DNA from: Sphaerolaimus hirsutus
Lineage: Eukaryota > Nematoda > Chromadorea > Monhysterida > Sphaerolaimidae
DNA length: 64,000 nt
Direction of reading: 5' to 3'
Assembly: GCA_964036195.1 (NCBI GenBank)
Contig: OZ038458.1
Span: 13,095,832 to 13,159,831 of the forward strand
Made by a program: the position numbers and the translations under genes. The notes under the pieces are model-generated. The model was not told where the DNA came from. It made no database searches and saw nothing but the letters and a program-made list of their open reading frames with translations. Below are positions 34,140 to 44,954 of this stretch, piece after piece (position 1 is the stretch's first letter; each line of letters starts with the position of its first letter).

Positions 34140-37100
34140 ATGGCGGCGAGAAGACTGGTCAGTATTCGAGTCATTGATTTGGCAACTATCCAAAAGATTA
34201 TTGGTCATAATATTTGCAGGGCTTGGCCGCTGCTGCGTTGGCGGCGGGCGCTGGCGGCACGGTGCTCTACGCGTTGGAGCACCAGGTGTGGGCGGGCGAG
34301 GTGAAGTTGCACGCGCCCAAAATCGAATGGCCGCACAGCGGCTGGCACAGCTCGCTCGACGTTGCCAGGTGTGGATGGGTTTTGTTTTGCGCGAATGAGT
34401 CCAGTTTGAGTTGAATTTTGTTCTGAGATGCCGTGGTTGTTGGCTGTAACGGCACATCGTCGCCTGTTGTCGGCAACTTCCCGCCAGGGCTCTGGTGTGC
34501 ATGACAGCCCGAAATAAAGTCTGCTGCACTTTTATTCGACGTTTCACGTTTCAGTGTACGACGTGGCTACGAGGTATACAAACAGGTGTGCGCCGCGTGC
34601 CACTCTGTGCGATTCCTCAAGTACCGGCACTTTGTCGACACTTTCATGACCGAAACTGAAGCCAAAGCTGAAGCCGCCGAGGTAATAATCTTGCATTCGT
34701 CGCTCAAGAACACATCGACCTGCATGAAAATATACCGATACAGGCGCTCATCAGCGACACGGACGACGCGGGCAAGCCGATCCAGCGGCCGGGCATTTTG
34801 AACGACGCCCTGCCCAATCCGTACCCCAACGACAAGGCCGCCATGGCTGCGAACTCTGGCGCACTACCTCCGGACCTCAGTGTTATTGTGCTGGGCAGAC
34901 ACGGTGGAGAGGTATGTTCAGCTAACGGTACTGACGGATATATCGTTGCATCCTTTGTTTATTGGGACTGAGGCTAGGGATGGATAAAAAGCGCTTTTTT
35001 CAACGACCCCCCGCTTTTTTTAAAAAAGCGCTCTTTTTTAAAAAAAACGCGCTTTTTTTGCTTTTTTTCAAAAAATGTCAAGACATTTCTTAGAAAGCTC
35101 CTAAATATAGTTCGGAGTCAATATATACAGGTATATCGTACAGGTGGCAGTACTTGTGATGATACATAGCCATAGAATGGCTGTGGAGCCATGGGATAGA
35201 ATTATAAGTGGGGTTTTATGCCAAAAAATCCACTTTTTATGTTGACTCGTTATGTAAATTGCTTTTTGTCAAATTGTAGTTAGTTCAAGTGGAGTTAGGC
35301 CTGAAATGGTGCTTAAATAAGGTTATAAAAGAAGGCTAATACATTGAGACTGATGTTTCCCACTGCATAAGTATGTGGAAGCGCATTGGCTGGATATTAT
35401 ATACTACACTAACATATCACGTCTTATTTTTGCATGATAGCATGCTGGAGTAGAAGCATTGACACTAAAAATACACAAAACCAATGAAAACAACCACCAG
35501 TGTTTATGTGCATGTGAAATTGCGCGCTTGCGCGCAAAAAAAATACAAAAAGTATAAATATAAATACAAAATAAAAAATTTACCAGCAAATTTCTTTTTT
35601 TTAAAGTGCTGGGACTAGGGTTGGAACAAAAATCAATTTTTTTAAACACCTTGATTTAAAAAAATTAAAATTAGATTTTTTTAAAATGGGATTAAACTTA
35701 AAAATATGTATGTTAAGTGTCAGACAATGTATTGTTATGTCTATTGTGGTCATATTATGACTGTGGAGTCATGGGATGGCATTGTAAGCAGTGATTTCTT
35801 TCAAAAATATCCATTTTACGTCAACTTATTACGTATATCACCTTTTGTCGAACATGTCGAAAATGACTTCAAGTGAAGTTCAGCATGGAAAAGTCTTAAA
35901 TAAAGTTGTAAGAGAATGCTAATACATTGACAGTGATGCTACACACTGTAGAAGTATGTGGGAGCACATTGGCTGGATATTATATACCACACTAGCATAT
36001 CACTGCTTATTATTACATGATAGCATGAATAAATGCATCTTTTACACTAAAAATGCCCCCAAACCCATGAAAACACCACCAGTGGTAATGTGTATTGGAA
36101 ATTGCGTGCTTGTGCGCAAAGAAATCGCAAAATACCACAAATCTACCACAGTTTGCAAGTCTACCACAAATTTTTCATTTTGATTTAAAAAAATTAAAAT
36201 CAGTTTCCACCCTGTGATAAAAAAAAAATCAGTTTGTGTTTTTAAAAAAATCAGTTTAAAAAATCACGTGCCAACCCTAGCTCGGACCCTTGCGCTTTTT
36301 TTTAAAAGCGCGTGCCATCCCTAACTGAGATCCCGTGCACCCCGTGCTCATAATCCTGGTGCTCATCGTAGGCTCCGCCCATATCGGGGCTGCCTACGAT
36401 GAGCACCAGGCGGGGGGGGGGTGTGGCGGTGCAGCACCGCGGATTAGCGGCAACGGCTCGCACATCAAGAACGTATGCCGAAAGCCGCCGGCTGGCGCGG
36501 CGGCCGGCATGCAACAGCTGCAAACATCAAACACAAAGGCCCGAAGTATTGAAGTAGTTAGCGATCCAGTAAAATTAGCGCCGGCCAGCCAGCCGTGGTC
36601 CCTGCACGTGTCATGATCAAATTCTATCTTTAAAATGATTGTTTAACAAATTAATTGAAAAGTTAAACTGAAAAATCAAGTTGAACTATTAATAAAACGG
36701 TGTAGAGATAAGACGGTCAGTTACCGCACGTGACTTTGATGTTTGCCGCCGTTGCGGCCGGCTGCCGCGCCTGCCAGCGGCCGTCGGCACACTCACTTGT
36801 TGTGCGAGTCGATGCCGCTGATCCGCGATGGGGGCTTACATGAGCATCGGTTCAGCGTTGTTTATTAGATACGGGCACAAGCGAAAATTTTTGAATTTCA
36901 CAACCTTATGCCGCTCCACACACAGCGATTTGTAAAACAAGTTCGAACGTTTTTTGGCAACGTATGAATACCGTATTTCTTCTAAAAGAAGAGCGCCGTT
37001 CTATTTTTTTCGTCAACCTCCAATAGAACGGCAGGTAAACAAGTGAACGAAAAAAATAGAAAGGCGCTCTTCTTTTAGAAGAAATACGGTATTCATACTT

Positions 37101-40100
37101 TGCCAAAAAACGTTCGAACTTATTTTAAAAAGCGCTGTGTGTGGAGCGCCATTCCGCATTCTCGTGTTGTTGGTTCTTGGAAAAAAAATTCTTTTGGATC
37201 TCCGGTGTCCGCCTTAATCAAGGTAATGTACGTGCAAACTAGCGATGGTAAACTCACCATCAGAAAAAGACCAGTGGTGCTAAAAAATTAGCTGCCAATT
37301 CTGCAAGTGGTCAATTGACAAGAAAACTGAAATTGAAGTAATAAGTAACTTTATGTGTTAAGTCAAATGGCAAGTAATGAATGAATGTTTGTCACTTGTG
37401 CGTTTTACATGTCACTTGACTTACCAGTTAAGACCCCTACACGACTTCCATGACCAGGGTTACTCAATAGGGGTTAGTTTCGGGCTACTATCCTCTAACC
37501 CCCCCCCCCCCCAATCGCCCAGCTATCTGGAGCGATTTTTGAGAAATTCAACCCTAATTTCCGTTCAAAATCGCTAATTTTCATACCTTTTTATAGTTTT
37601 TCACCTTCAAAATCACGAACGAGTTCATGGGTTTTATTCCACATTTTCAGCTATTATTAGTACTATGAATATGTGGTTAATCTTATATACCCATTTTTAA
37701 CTATTTTTTCACATAGCGATTTTTCTCTATTTTATTCCTTCTACACCTTGAAAAAGCGTATATATTGAACCCTCGCGGTTTTCAGCTAACTATCCCTCCT
37801 GAGGAACGATTTGCTATCGATCCAATCCCCGATCAAACCCCCGTATCGGATATCGACTGTTTTTTCATATCGAATATCGATATCGACAATTTTGAAAAAT
37901 TTAGTATCGATATCGAATATCGATAATTTTTCGATATTTTTCAATATTTTCTTCCATTTTAGACACTGTTTGATAGCATTGACGGTGCGACGTATCCGGC
38001 TTTTTTGAGTGAACGCAGTCTGGCCAGTCAGAACTAGGGTTGTAAAAAACGTTTTTTTTAACTCCATGTTTTTTTAAAATAAAAAACGTTTTTTTAAAGC
38101 TCCCAGATATGACCTTGTGTCAACATATAGAGGTATATCAGACAGTGGCAATACTCTGATGTTATATATGACCATATAATGGCTGTTGAGCCATGGGCAA
38201 CGATGGGTAAGTTCTCCAAAAAAAAACACTTTCTGTGTTTTGAGTTTTTCAAAAATGAATACCTGTGTTTTGAGTTTTTTATCGAAAAAAACTTGAGTAA
38301 CTCTGTTTTTATTTCTGTGTTTTTTGTAAAAACTCGAGTTTTCCCCCAAAAAATTCTGATTTACAGCATTTTTATGTGGAAACAGCGGTTTTCTTATAAA
38401 ATATTGGTTTTGCACATGTTTGAACCCCACATAACATATACTCGGCGTACGTGATACTCTGCCCTCGCACTGATTTATGTCTCGTGTTGGAAGCGTGCCA
38501 ATGATTATTAATCATGCGATTTCCATAAAAATATGAAAAAAATTCATCGATGTGAATATGTTAATGAAAAACATTATAACAACAATCAATTTTGTCATCT
38601 TTTTGTGACACTCGGACGCGTTAACCATCGTTGGCACACTTCCAGCGGGAACCACGCGTGCAGGGTGTAAAGTAACCGGAGTATATGTGTATTCATTCAA
38701 GTGTTGAAAACGTCCATAAAAATGTCCTCAATGTGGACATCCACCCACATCACAACACCAGCATCAACAAAATGCTCACAAACAACAATTTACGCAGTAC
38801 TCCAAAATTCTTCAATGGATGTGCACTGTATGGAAGACTACAGAATTGATTTGAACTACAACTATATTTAAACATGTCCACCAGGAGATGTGCATGCTAT
38901 CTTTAATTTATTTTTTGTTCCATCATAAAATATGAATACATTATGTACATATTTACATGCTATACTTGCATATCTTATCTTGTTTAGTTTAACTGAATTC
39001 ATGTGTGTTCTGAAAATGTGTTCAACCACTTCGCTGAAAAAAACTCAAAAACTCAAAAAACTTTTCTGTGTTTCTGTGTTCTCCAAAAAAAAACTCATTT
39101 GAGTTTTTCAAAATTTGTGAGTTTCCGTGTTTCTGTGTTCAATTTCTGTGTTTTTTCCATCGTTGGCCATGGGATAGCATTATAAGTGGTGATTTGTGTC
39201 AAAAATATCCATTTTTGTCGACACGTTTGTATATCGCCTTATAGTCGAATGTTTCGTGACTTCGGGTAAAGTTTGGCATGGAATAGTGATGAAACAAGGT
39301 TATAAAAGGAGGTTGTTATTTTGGGAGTGAAGTTACACACTGTGGAGGTACATGGAAATGGATACTTTGATACTAAAAATGCCACAAAACCAATGAAAAC
39401 AACCACCAATGTCAATTTGTGTGTGAAATTGGGCGCTTGCGCGCAAAAATTTTGCAAAATACCTAGTGCTTAGTACTAATACTAGTACTATTTTTAGAAA
39501 AACATTTCGGACGTCATGTTGTTTTTTTAAACGTTTTTAAAAAAACATCGGCCAACCCTAGTCAGAACTAGGGTTCAAACGGGATCCCGATCCCGAATCA
39601 TGAGCGATTTCGGGATTTTGTGATCCCGATCCCGCAATTTTTGTAATCCCGATCCCGAAATTTTTTAACCAATCCCGATCCCGGAAAATTGGCCAACTTT
39701 TTTAAATAACATTTTTTGCCGTAAGAAATGTGACCAGGAAACTCTGATATCCAAATTACAGCACTTTTCCGGCATTCGTGCGTGTTTTTAGACCTATTTT
39801 TGCGGTAAATTAGAGAAAATCCTTCAATATGATAACTTTTTGAAAGTCCCAATCCCGATCCCGAAAAAATGGCAATAACGGCCCCGATCCCGAGACACTA
39901 ATCCCGATCCCGAAAGCTCAATCCCGATTCCGAAATCTCAAAAAGCCAATCCCGATCCCGAAAAGTCAGTCCCGTTTGAACCCTAGTCAGAACTCATCGT
40001 ACAGTGATGTCTTGTAGTTTTGGAAAATAACAGGTGATAAATTATTTTTCATTTAATATCGAAGGTCCGTATCGTATCAATATCGAATATCGAGTTTCAG

Positions 40101-41618
40101 AAAAAATATCTAAAATCAAATATCGACTTCGAAAATTCATATCATCCGAACCCTATGGGCCTGTATAACAAAATATTCAACCAAGACCCGTGGAACTTGT
40201 CTCTTTCCATCGACATTCGTAATCCGTGTAGCCGTAGACCATTGATCGCGAAAGCCAATCTGCTGCTATACTGAATCGCTCATGCAGGACTACGTGTTCT
40301 CGCTGCTGACGGGCTACGTGGACACGCCGGCGGGCATCGAGGTGGACGAGGGCAAGGCCTACAACCCGTACTTCCCCGGCGGCGTGATCGGCATGCCGCA
40401 GCAGCTGTTCGACGAGGGCATCGAGTACGCCGACGGCACGCCCGCCACCATCAGTCAGCAGGCCAAGGACGTGTGCTCCTTCTTGCGGTGGAGCGCCGAG
40501 CCCTACCACGACACTAGGAAGCGGATCGCCTTGAAGGTTAGTGTCTGAGTGTTTGTGTACATAAATGTGTGCACTGGCAAGAATGTTCCTTTTCTCACAA
40601 AACTCGAGGGGGGATGGTAAAATCCAAAAATGGTTGTCTTGCCAAAATCGGCACCATGTAGGGTAACCGGCGTTTTTCTTAAAAAAGCAGCAACAGTTTT
40701 TTAAACGGAAGCATCGAATGCAGCAAGCCGACATTTTTGTACTCATTCACGTGGCATTTAGCAAAAAAATTCACGACTGCTTCAAAATACTCATACTTGT
40801 ACCGTATTTCCTAAGTAACGATGTATTGAACTGCTTATTTTTCACTTTTTCTTCTTTTTTTACCTTCTACACCTTGCAAAACTGTTGCAAATATTGTATC
40901 CCACGAACCCGTCACTATGGTTCAAACGGGATCCCGATCCCGGATCCCGTGAAATTCCGGGATTTAGCAGTCCCGATCCTGATCCCGAAAATTTTCAAAT
41001 CCCGATCCCGAGAAACTCCCAAGTCCGGGATCCCTATCCCGGAAAAATTAGTGGAAATAATAAAAAGTGAAAAAATGACATTTTTGCATGCAAAAATGTG
41101 AACACAAACCCCCAGCGTCCATTTTATGCCAATTTTCTGGCATCCAACAGTGGTTTGAAACCTTTATGAACAACTGTGGATGCCAGAACATTGGGCAAAA
41201 TCTTTATCCCAAAACCCCAATCCCGATCCCGAAAAAATGCCAATCCAGATCCCGATCCTGTGACCCCAATCCCGGCCAATCCCGATCCCGATCCCGAAAT
41301 CTCAAAAAACCAATCCCGATCCCGAAAAGTCAATCCCGTTTGCCGTTTGAACCCTACCCGTAACTTCTCCCATTCTTTTGCATTTTTTCATGTCTATGGC
41401 TCCATGGAAGTCAAAATATAGGAATATGTTTCTAATCAATCATCGGTGAGCATATAAATACAGATAACTGTTTCCAGGTATTGTTTTTGATCCCGCCGCT
41501 GTCGCTGCTGCTGCTGTACTGGAAAAAGCACACGTGGACGATCCTCAAGTCGCAGAAGTTCTCCTGGCGCACTGTCAAGGGCCGCGAGCCGCCCAGCAAA
41601 AAGCGCCCCGCACCCTAG
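34140..41618 (+). CDS. CYC1: Cytochrome c1, respiratory complex III
   Basis: Six exons in consistent phase: 34140-34157, 34220-34368, 34555-34681, 34744-34911, 40288-40536 and 41478-41618, giving 283 residues. Cytochrome c1 passes electrons from the Rieske protein to cytochrome c and is anchored in the inner mitochondrial membrane facing the intermembrane space. Visible signatures: the heme site CAACH (68-72), RHGGEDYVFSLLTGY, NPYFPGGVIGM with the expected axial Met190, DGTPATISQQAKDVCSFLRW, and a C-terminal helix (about 238-252) followed by basic YWKKHTWTILKS. The N terminus MAARRL plus an Ala/Gly-rich helix is a short bipartite-type presequence; the ATG lies in GCGGCCATGG. The loop ALISDTDDAGKPIQRPG diverges from the usual acidic VEVxDGP form. 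Intron 4 (34912-40287) is 5.4 kb and packed with nested transposons, while introns 1-3 are 62-186 nt. Confidence 0.95.
34975..36323. mobile_element. hAT-like element, TAGGGATGGATAAAAAGCGC ends
   Basis: The ends are TAGGGATGGATAAAAAGCGC and GCGCGTGCCATCCCTA. The flanks actgaggc/actgagat match at 6 of 8. The arms iterate gcgctttttttaaaaaa. It carries the shared hAT-like core and contains the nested element 35616-36279. Confidence 0.8.
35616..36279. mobile_element. hAT-like element nested in 34975-36323
   Basis: The ends are TAGGGTTGGAACAAAAATC and ACGTGCCAACCCTA. The flanks GCTGGGAC/GCTCGGAC match at 7 of 8. The core closely matches 10867-11495 (gtcagacaatgtattgttatg and gactgtggagtcatggga). 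Confidence 0.85.
36340..36860. repeat. Inverted duplication with coding-like GC-rich arms
   Basis: Two levels of inversion are visible. TGGTGCTCATCGTAGGC (36359-) is followed at once by its complement GCCTACGATGAGCACCA. The GC-rich tract 36435-36530 reappears, diverged and inverted, at about 36740-36850; read on opposite strands both suggest R-I-S-G, S-H and C-R-(K/R)-P-x-A-G-A-A-A-G. It lies in the large cytochrome c1 intron. I do not recognise the product. Confidence 0.5.
36905..37155. mobile_element. Large palindrome, CTCCACACACAGCG ends with CCGTATTTCTTC centre
   Basis: From the outside in: gctccacacacagcg, aagttcgaacgttttttggca, then gaataccgtatttcttctaaaagaagagcgcc, each mirrored on the right. 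The inner CCGTATTTC...GAAATACGG part resembles the CCGTAT family termini. The outer arms suggest insertion of one palindrome into another, or a single 250-bp fold-back element. Confidence 0.7.
37440..37845. repeat. Partial copy of the CAGGGGTCTCC-type element
   Basis: Shares words with 26454-26926: C runs then aatcgcccagctatctgg, aaaatcgctaatttt, atatacccattt, gatttgctatcga. The ends are not clean. It abuts the next, atatcgatatcg-type element. Confidence 0.5.
38035..39560. mobile_element. hAT-like element, TAGGGTTGTAAAAAACG ends
   Basis: The ends are TAGGGTTGTAAAAAACG and CATCGGCCAACCCTA. GTCAGAAC flanks both sides (38027-38034 and 39561-39568). It carries the shared hAT-like core in two halves, split by the element 38198-39165. 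Confidence 0.88.
38198..39165. mobile_element. hAT-like element, CAACGATGG ends (third nesting level)
   Basis: The ends are CAACGATGGGTAAG and TTTTTTCCATCGTTG. A perfect 8-bp duplication GCCATGGG flanks it (38190-38197 and 39166-39173). The arms iterate tttctgtgttttgagttttt. The 550-bp centre is AT-rich with no coding frame. Confidence 0.88.
39569..39985. mobile_element. hAT-like element, TAGGGTTCAAACGGG ends
   Basis: The ends are TAGGGTTCAAACGGGATCCCG and CCCGTTTGAACCCTA. GTCAGAAC flanks both sides (39561-39568 and 39986-39993). The arms iterate aatcccgatcccgaaa. Sister copies are at 40916-41356 and 63924 to the window edge. Confidence 0.9.
40916..41356. mobile_element. hAT-like element, TAGGGTTCAAACGGG family
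   Basis: The left end TATGGTTCAAACGGGATCCCG has one change. The right end is CCGTTTGAACCCTA. The flanks cccgtcac/cccgtaac match at 7 of 8. It has the same gatcccgatcccg arms and lies in the last intron of cytochrome c1. Confidence 0.85.
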
Positions 41619-42903
41619 GATAATTTTTGGTTGATTTTTTTGCACTGTTTGTGAGCGTCAAATTTTGCGTTGGGAACTTTAGCTAATGCTACTGGGTGCA
41701 CTACACGGGGTTTTTTTCTGATGTGAGATTGTGAGATTTGTCGCTCATTTACTAGCGTGGATTTGCGTGGAAGGCATATTCGTTAAGTCGAAACACCAGA
41801 TGATCGCTGCTCAAAACGCAATTCCAGATTTCTTGTGGTTGCTGAAACTTCATGTAGAATTCTTTGTTATCAAGAATTTATCTTCCAGTTAGAAAAAACA
41901 AATTGTGGGAAATGCATCTGCCGGGATATCCCTGAAGTGCAGTCTTATTTATCGTTTGTCGCTGTTATTTATATGCGAATCTTATTTAGGAATCGATTTT
42001 TTTTCTGCTAGTACCCAGTGTGAATATGATTCGGCGTGTCGTAATTTACGTACTGTGTACTTTTATGCTAATAATTTGCTAATATTGATCCAATGAAGTT
42101 GGGTGGAGCCACGGTAATCAGTTTCATTTATTTTATTTTTATAATTTATTTGTTTATTAGTGCTCAGGTTGAACTGAAATTGAAGCCCATTTGCTGATGA
42201 TATATTTTTCATCGACCAACTTCGTATTACAAATCGATTCTTCTATAGCATTGATTCAGTTTAGATTGTGATACGTCTATATCACCCCTCCCCGGTGCAA
42301 CTGCACTTGGTGGGTGCAGTTTGGCCATGACGCCATGTCGAAAATCAGCTGGCGTCCTACGCAGTGTTTTATCTACTGCATTCTTCGTTTTGTTATTTGT
42401 GTACGACGCGCGTATGTTCTTGCCGCACGCTTCTCGTTGGGACACCGGGTGGTCGTTTCATTCGTTCCAGACAGTCCTCTCGTTTTTCGATGATTAAATT
42501 TTGATAATTATTCCGTCTACTATCCAATCGGTGTCCGCATTGCTTTTCAAAGCATCACTACAAACATTGTGCCATTTGGCAATCGATTACATCGATCTAT
42601 TTGTACGTTGTATACATTTCGGTTTGCAGTTTGATGCCGTGTGTCCCATTTCATAATTGATTGCGACTTGTTTTACCACTAACCGCCGCCTGCAGCCAAC
42701 CCGCATGTGTACAAGACGGAAACACTTTTCACCATGGTGTAAACACATGCGTGTGCAACTTTTTGCGCCGTTTTTCACCGTTGCTCAACATCACGTCGGT
42801 CAAGTTCACCGTGTGACATCACTGAATTAGACGAAACGTAAATACATATTTACGCCGCTAAAACGAGCGAAACCGATTTCCCGCTGGTACTCCCAGGTGC
42901 GAC
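41619..42903. other. No gene seen between cytochrome c1 and the ground-like cluster
   Basis: Contains the 3' untranslated region of cytochrome c1 and the upstream region of the next gene. Open frames lack splice context. Confidence 0.4.
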
Positions 42904-44070
42904 ATGGTCAGTTCGGAGTAGTGCGCCCAGGTGCCACTCCCAGACCCTGTTAAAAGCCCGGTAAAATGTCAAATGTTATGCAAAGTGTCAAAAGTCACGG
43001 AAAATGCCATGCAAAATGGCAAACGTGCGTTCATGACATTTGACATTTTACAGGGCTTTACAGGGTCTGGGAGTGCCGCCTGGCTTCACAGCGAGTTGTT
43101 TGATCACTGCCTTTTTTCATTGCCTTGGAACTGCAGGTTACCCCCGGCTGGCTGCGGTTTTCGATAGTGTTCGCGGCCGCGTGCATCGCTGCGGTGCGGT
43201 GCTGCAGCTTCGACGGCCAAACAAACGGTCAGCACATTATGGGTGGCAGCTTCGCTCGCTGCCGGGTTTCGGACCTTGTCTCGTGCATTAGTCATTCGGA
43301 AGGGTAGAGGAGAATTGACTATTGACACATTATGTCAACTCGGATCTTGGCTTCGCGTGTCGCGTAGCTATCTTCCTATGCCCTGGCTGTAATATTTATT
43401 TTTAGACATCACCGCATGTGCATTTGGAGAAAGCTCTGCGACAAGTGAAGCCGAAATTTGGGTTGACACACATGAGTGAACTAGTGTGCGGGACACCAAT
43501 GTGTAAAAAAGTGTGCGGCCCATAAACACAACAATGGCGGCCCACACACTAGTTGACACATGTGTGTCAACCCAGATTTCTGCTTGACGTGTCGCAGAGC
43601 GATCTTCAAATGCACATGCGGCAATGTTGAAAAATAAACATTACGACTAGTGCATTTGGAGATCGCTCTGCGACACGTGGAGCCGAAATCCCAGTTGACA
43701 CAGACCAGTTGACACACGTGCGTCAACTAGTGTGTGGGTCGCCAATAGAGCAGCCACGGTGCAATCCGTACACGTCGCAGACAACCGATATGACGACTAC
43801 GACTTCGCCGGCGACCGCGACTCCCAGTTCGGCGAGGAGTTCTGCGCCGACGACCGGCTGCTCGCGTTGACGCGCCGAGTTGTCGCCGAAAACTCCAATA
43901 ATCCACGCGGCGCCGCCGTGCGGCTGCAGCAGGCCTGCCAGAATGAATTCGGCGGCAAGTGCCAGACGGTGGTCAGCGACTGCCCATTTGGATACGTGAA
44001 TTGGTATAGCGGGAAGATTTGCAAGGTGCGAACTGCTGATGGACTGCACGTGCTTGTTTGGGAGGATTGA
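42904..44070 (+). CDS. Secreted ground-like-type protein A
   Basis: Model: ATG-only exon 42904-42906, exon 43137-43227, exon 43754-44070; 136 residues (127 if the acceptor at 43780 is used). The start is a signal peptide (VTPGWLRFSIVFAAACIAA), and removing the first intron supplies its Met. The C-terminal 75 residues have one Cys, a helical Leu/Val/Ala stretch with LQQA, then EFGGKCQTVVSDCPFGYVNW, YSGKICK and a terminal LVWED. This Cys spacing with FGG and a VxS-C-x-F-x-Y-V core resembles the nematode ground-like domain; that assignment is from memory of the family pattern. Unlike genes B and C, the domain has no intron after FGGK-x-Q. Both introns contain inverted-repeat elements. The one-codon first exon is the weakest part. 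Confidence 0.62.
42931..43079. mobile_element. CWG-type inverted-repeat element in ground-like gene A intron 1
   Basis: The ends are GTGCCACTCCCAGACCCTG and CAGGGTCTGGGAGTGCCGC. The flanks are CAG (42928-42930) and CTG (43080-43082). It lies 24 nt inside the 5' splice site. Confidence 0.85.
43330..43745. repeat. Inverted-repeat region, GTTGACACA words, in ground-like gene A intron 2
   Basis: Several tgtcaac and gttgacac arms alternate with blocks containing tcgcagagcgatcttcaaatg and gcatttggagatcgctctgcg. At least two fold-back units can be traced. Related to 22418-22788. Confidence 0.55.
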
Positions 44071-44954
44071 TTCGAAGATTAATTGACACCCAAAGATTTT
44101 GATTGTAGTGATTAGAAGTATGGTTGGGGCGGGGTGATGTGTTTGTGCAAGTGAAAAATTTAGACGAAAAAAACATTAGTGCAATTTGCACTAAACCTCC
44201 CAGGCATGCTTCTCATCATTGTAAGCTATTGAATTTGTATTCATATTGTCACGATTTATTGCCGCAAATATTATGGTTATAGTCTTCGAAGTTATGATTT
44301 TCTATTGACATTGATCTATTTATGTGAAGGTATTTACCTATCAATTGTAGACGCCTGAATTCAAACTGTTATTATGTCTTTATGCTGAAAAAATTATAAT
44401 AAAATTTACAATTTGAATAGTGGGAAAAGGTGCACATTGTACAAATAAGTACATACTTAGGTATATTAAAAACCACACAATAAATTTAACTGACAATGTA
44501 ACTTGAGCAACGCCACACACTCTATGATGTGGATCGTCATATTAAAATAAGTGCAAAACCATTTCAGCAATCTAGGTGCACTTTTTCTGAATACCGTTTT
44601 GGTTCCATACCTACTCAGTCAGTGAAACACCTAGGTATTCCGTCTCACGGAACAGCACTACTGCACTTATGAGCGGTTGCCGCAGTGTAAAAATTACATC
44701 AATATTGCCATAACGGGCAGGTATTTTGCTCAATTTTCATTTACTAAAACAATGGCACATGCGTGTGTGTACGCGTTCACAACACTTGACATTGATAGGT
44801 CAACAGAGTTCTGGTGACAGTGTTCTGGCATCGCATCCTTTGTTTTCCCCATCGCTCCTCGCCACAAACAATCATCTCACAAATAAAAAAGTGCAAAAAA
44901 ATCCCGCACCCGTGATCCAGGCGACTCGCATCGACAATTCACAACTCTGCAGTC
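44071..44954. other. Intergenic, ground-like genes A to B
   Basis: AT-rich 3' and 5' flanks with no supported gene. A TTATAATAAAATTT stretch near 44390 could serve polyadenylation of gene A, but this is weak. Confidence 0.35.

Larger units (their letters stand above)
37846..40165. mobile_element. Outer TAGGGTT-family element broken by internal insertions
   Basis: The right end TCATATCATCCGAACCCTA (about 40160) and arms of atatcgaatatcgatatcg (37846-37950 and 40060-40140) belong to the family seen at 28506 and 54975. The left end is lost against the preceding repeat. The elements 38035-39560 and 39569-39985 sit inside it. Confidence 0.6.
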
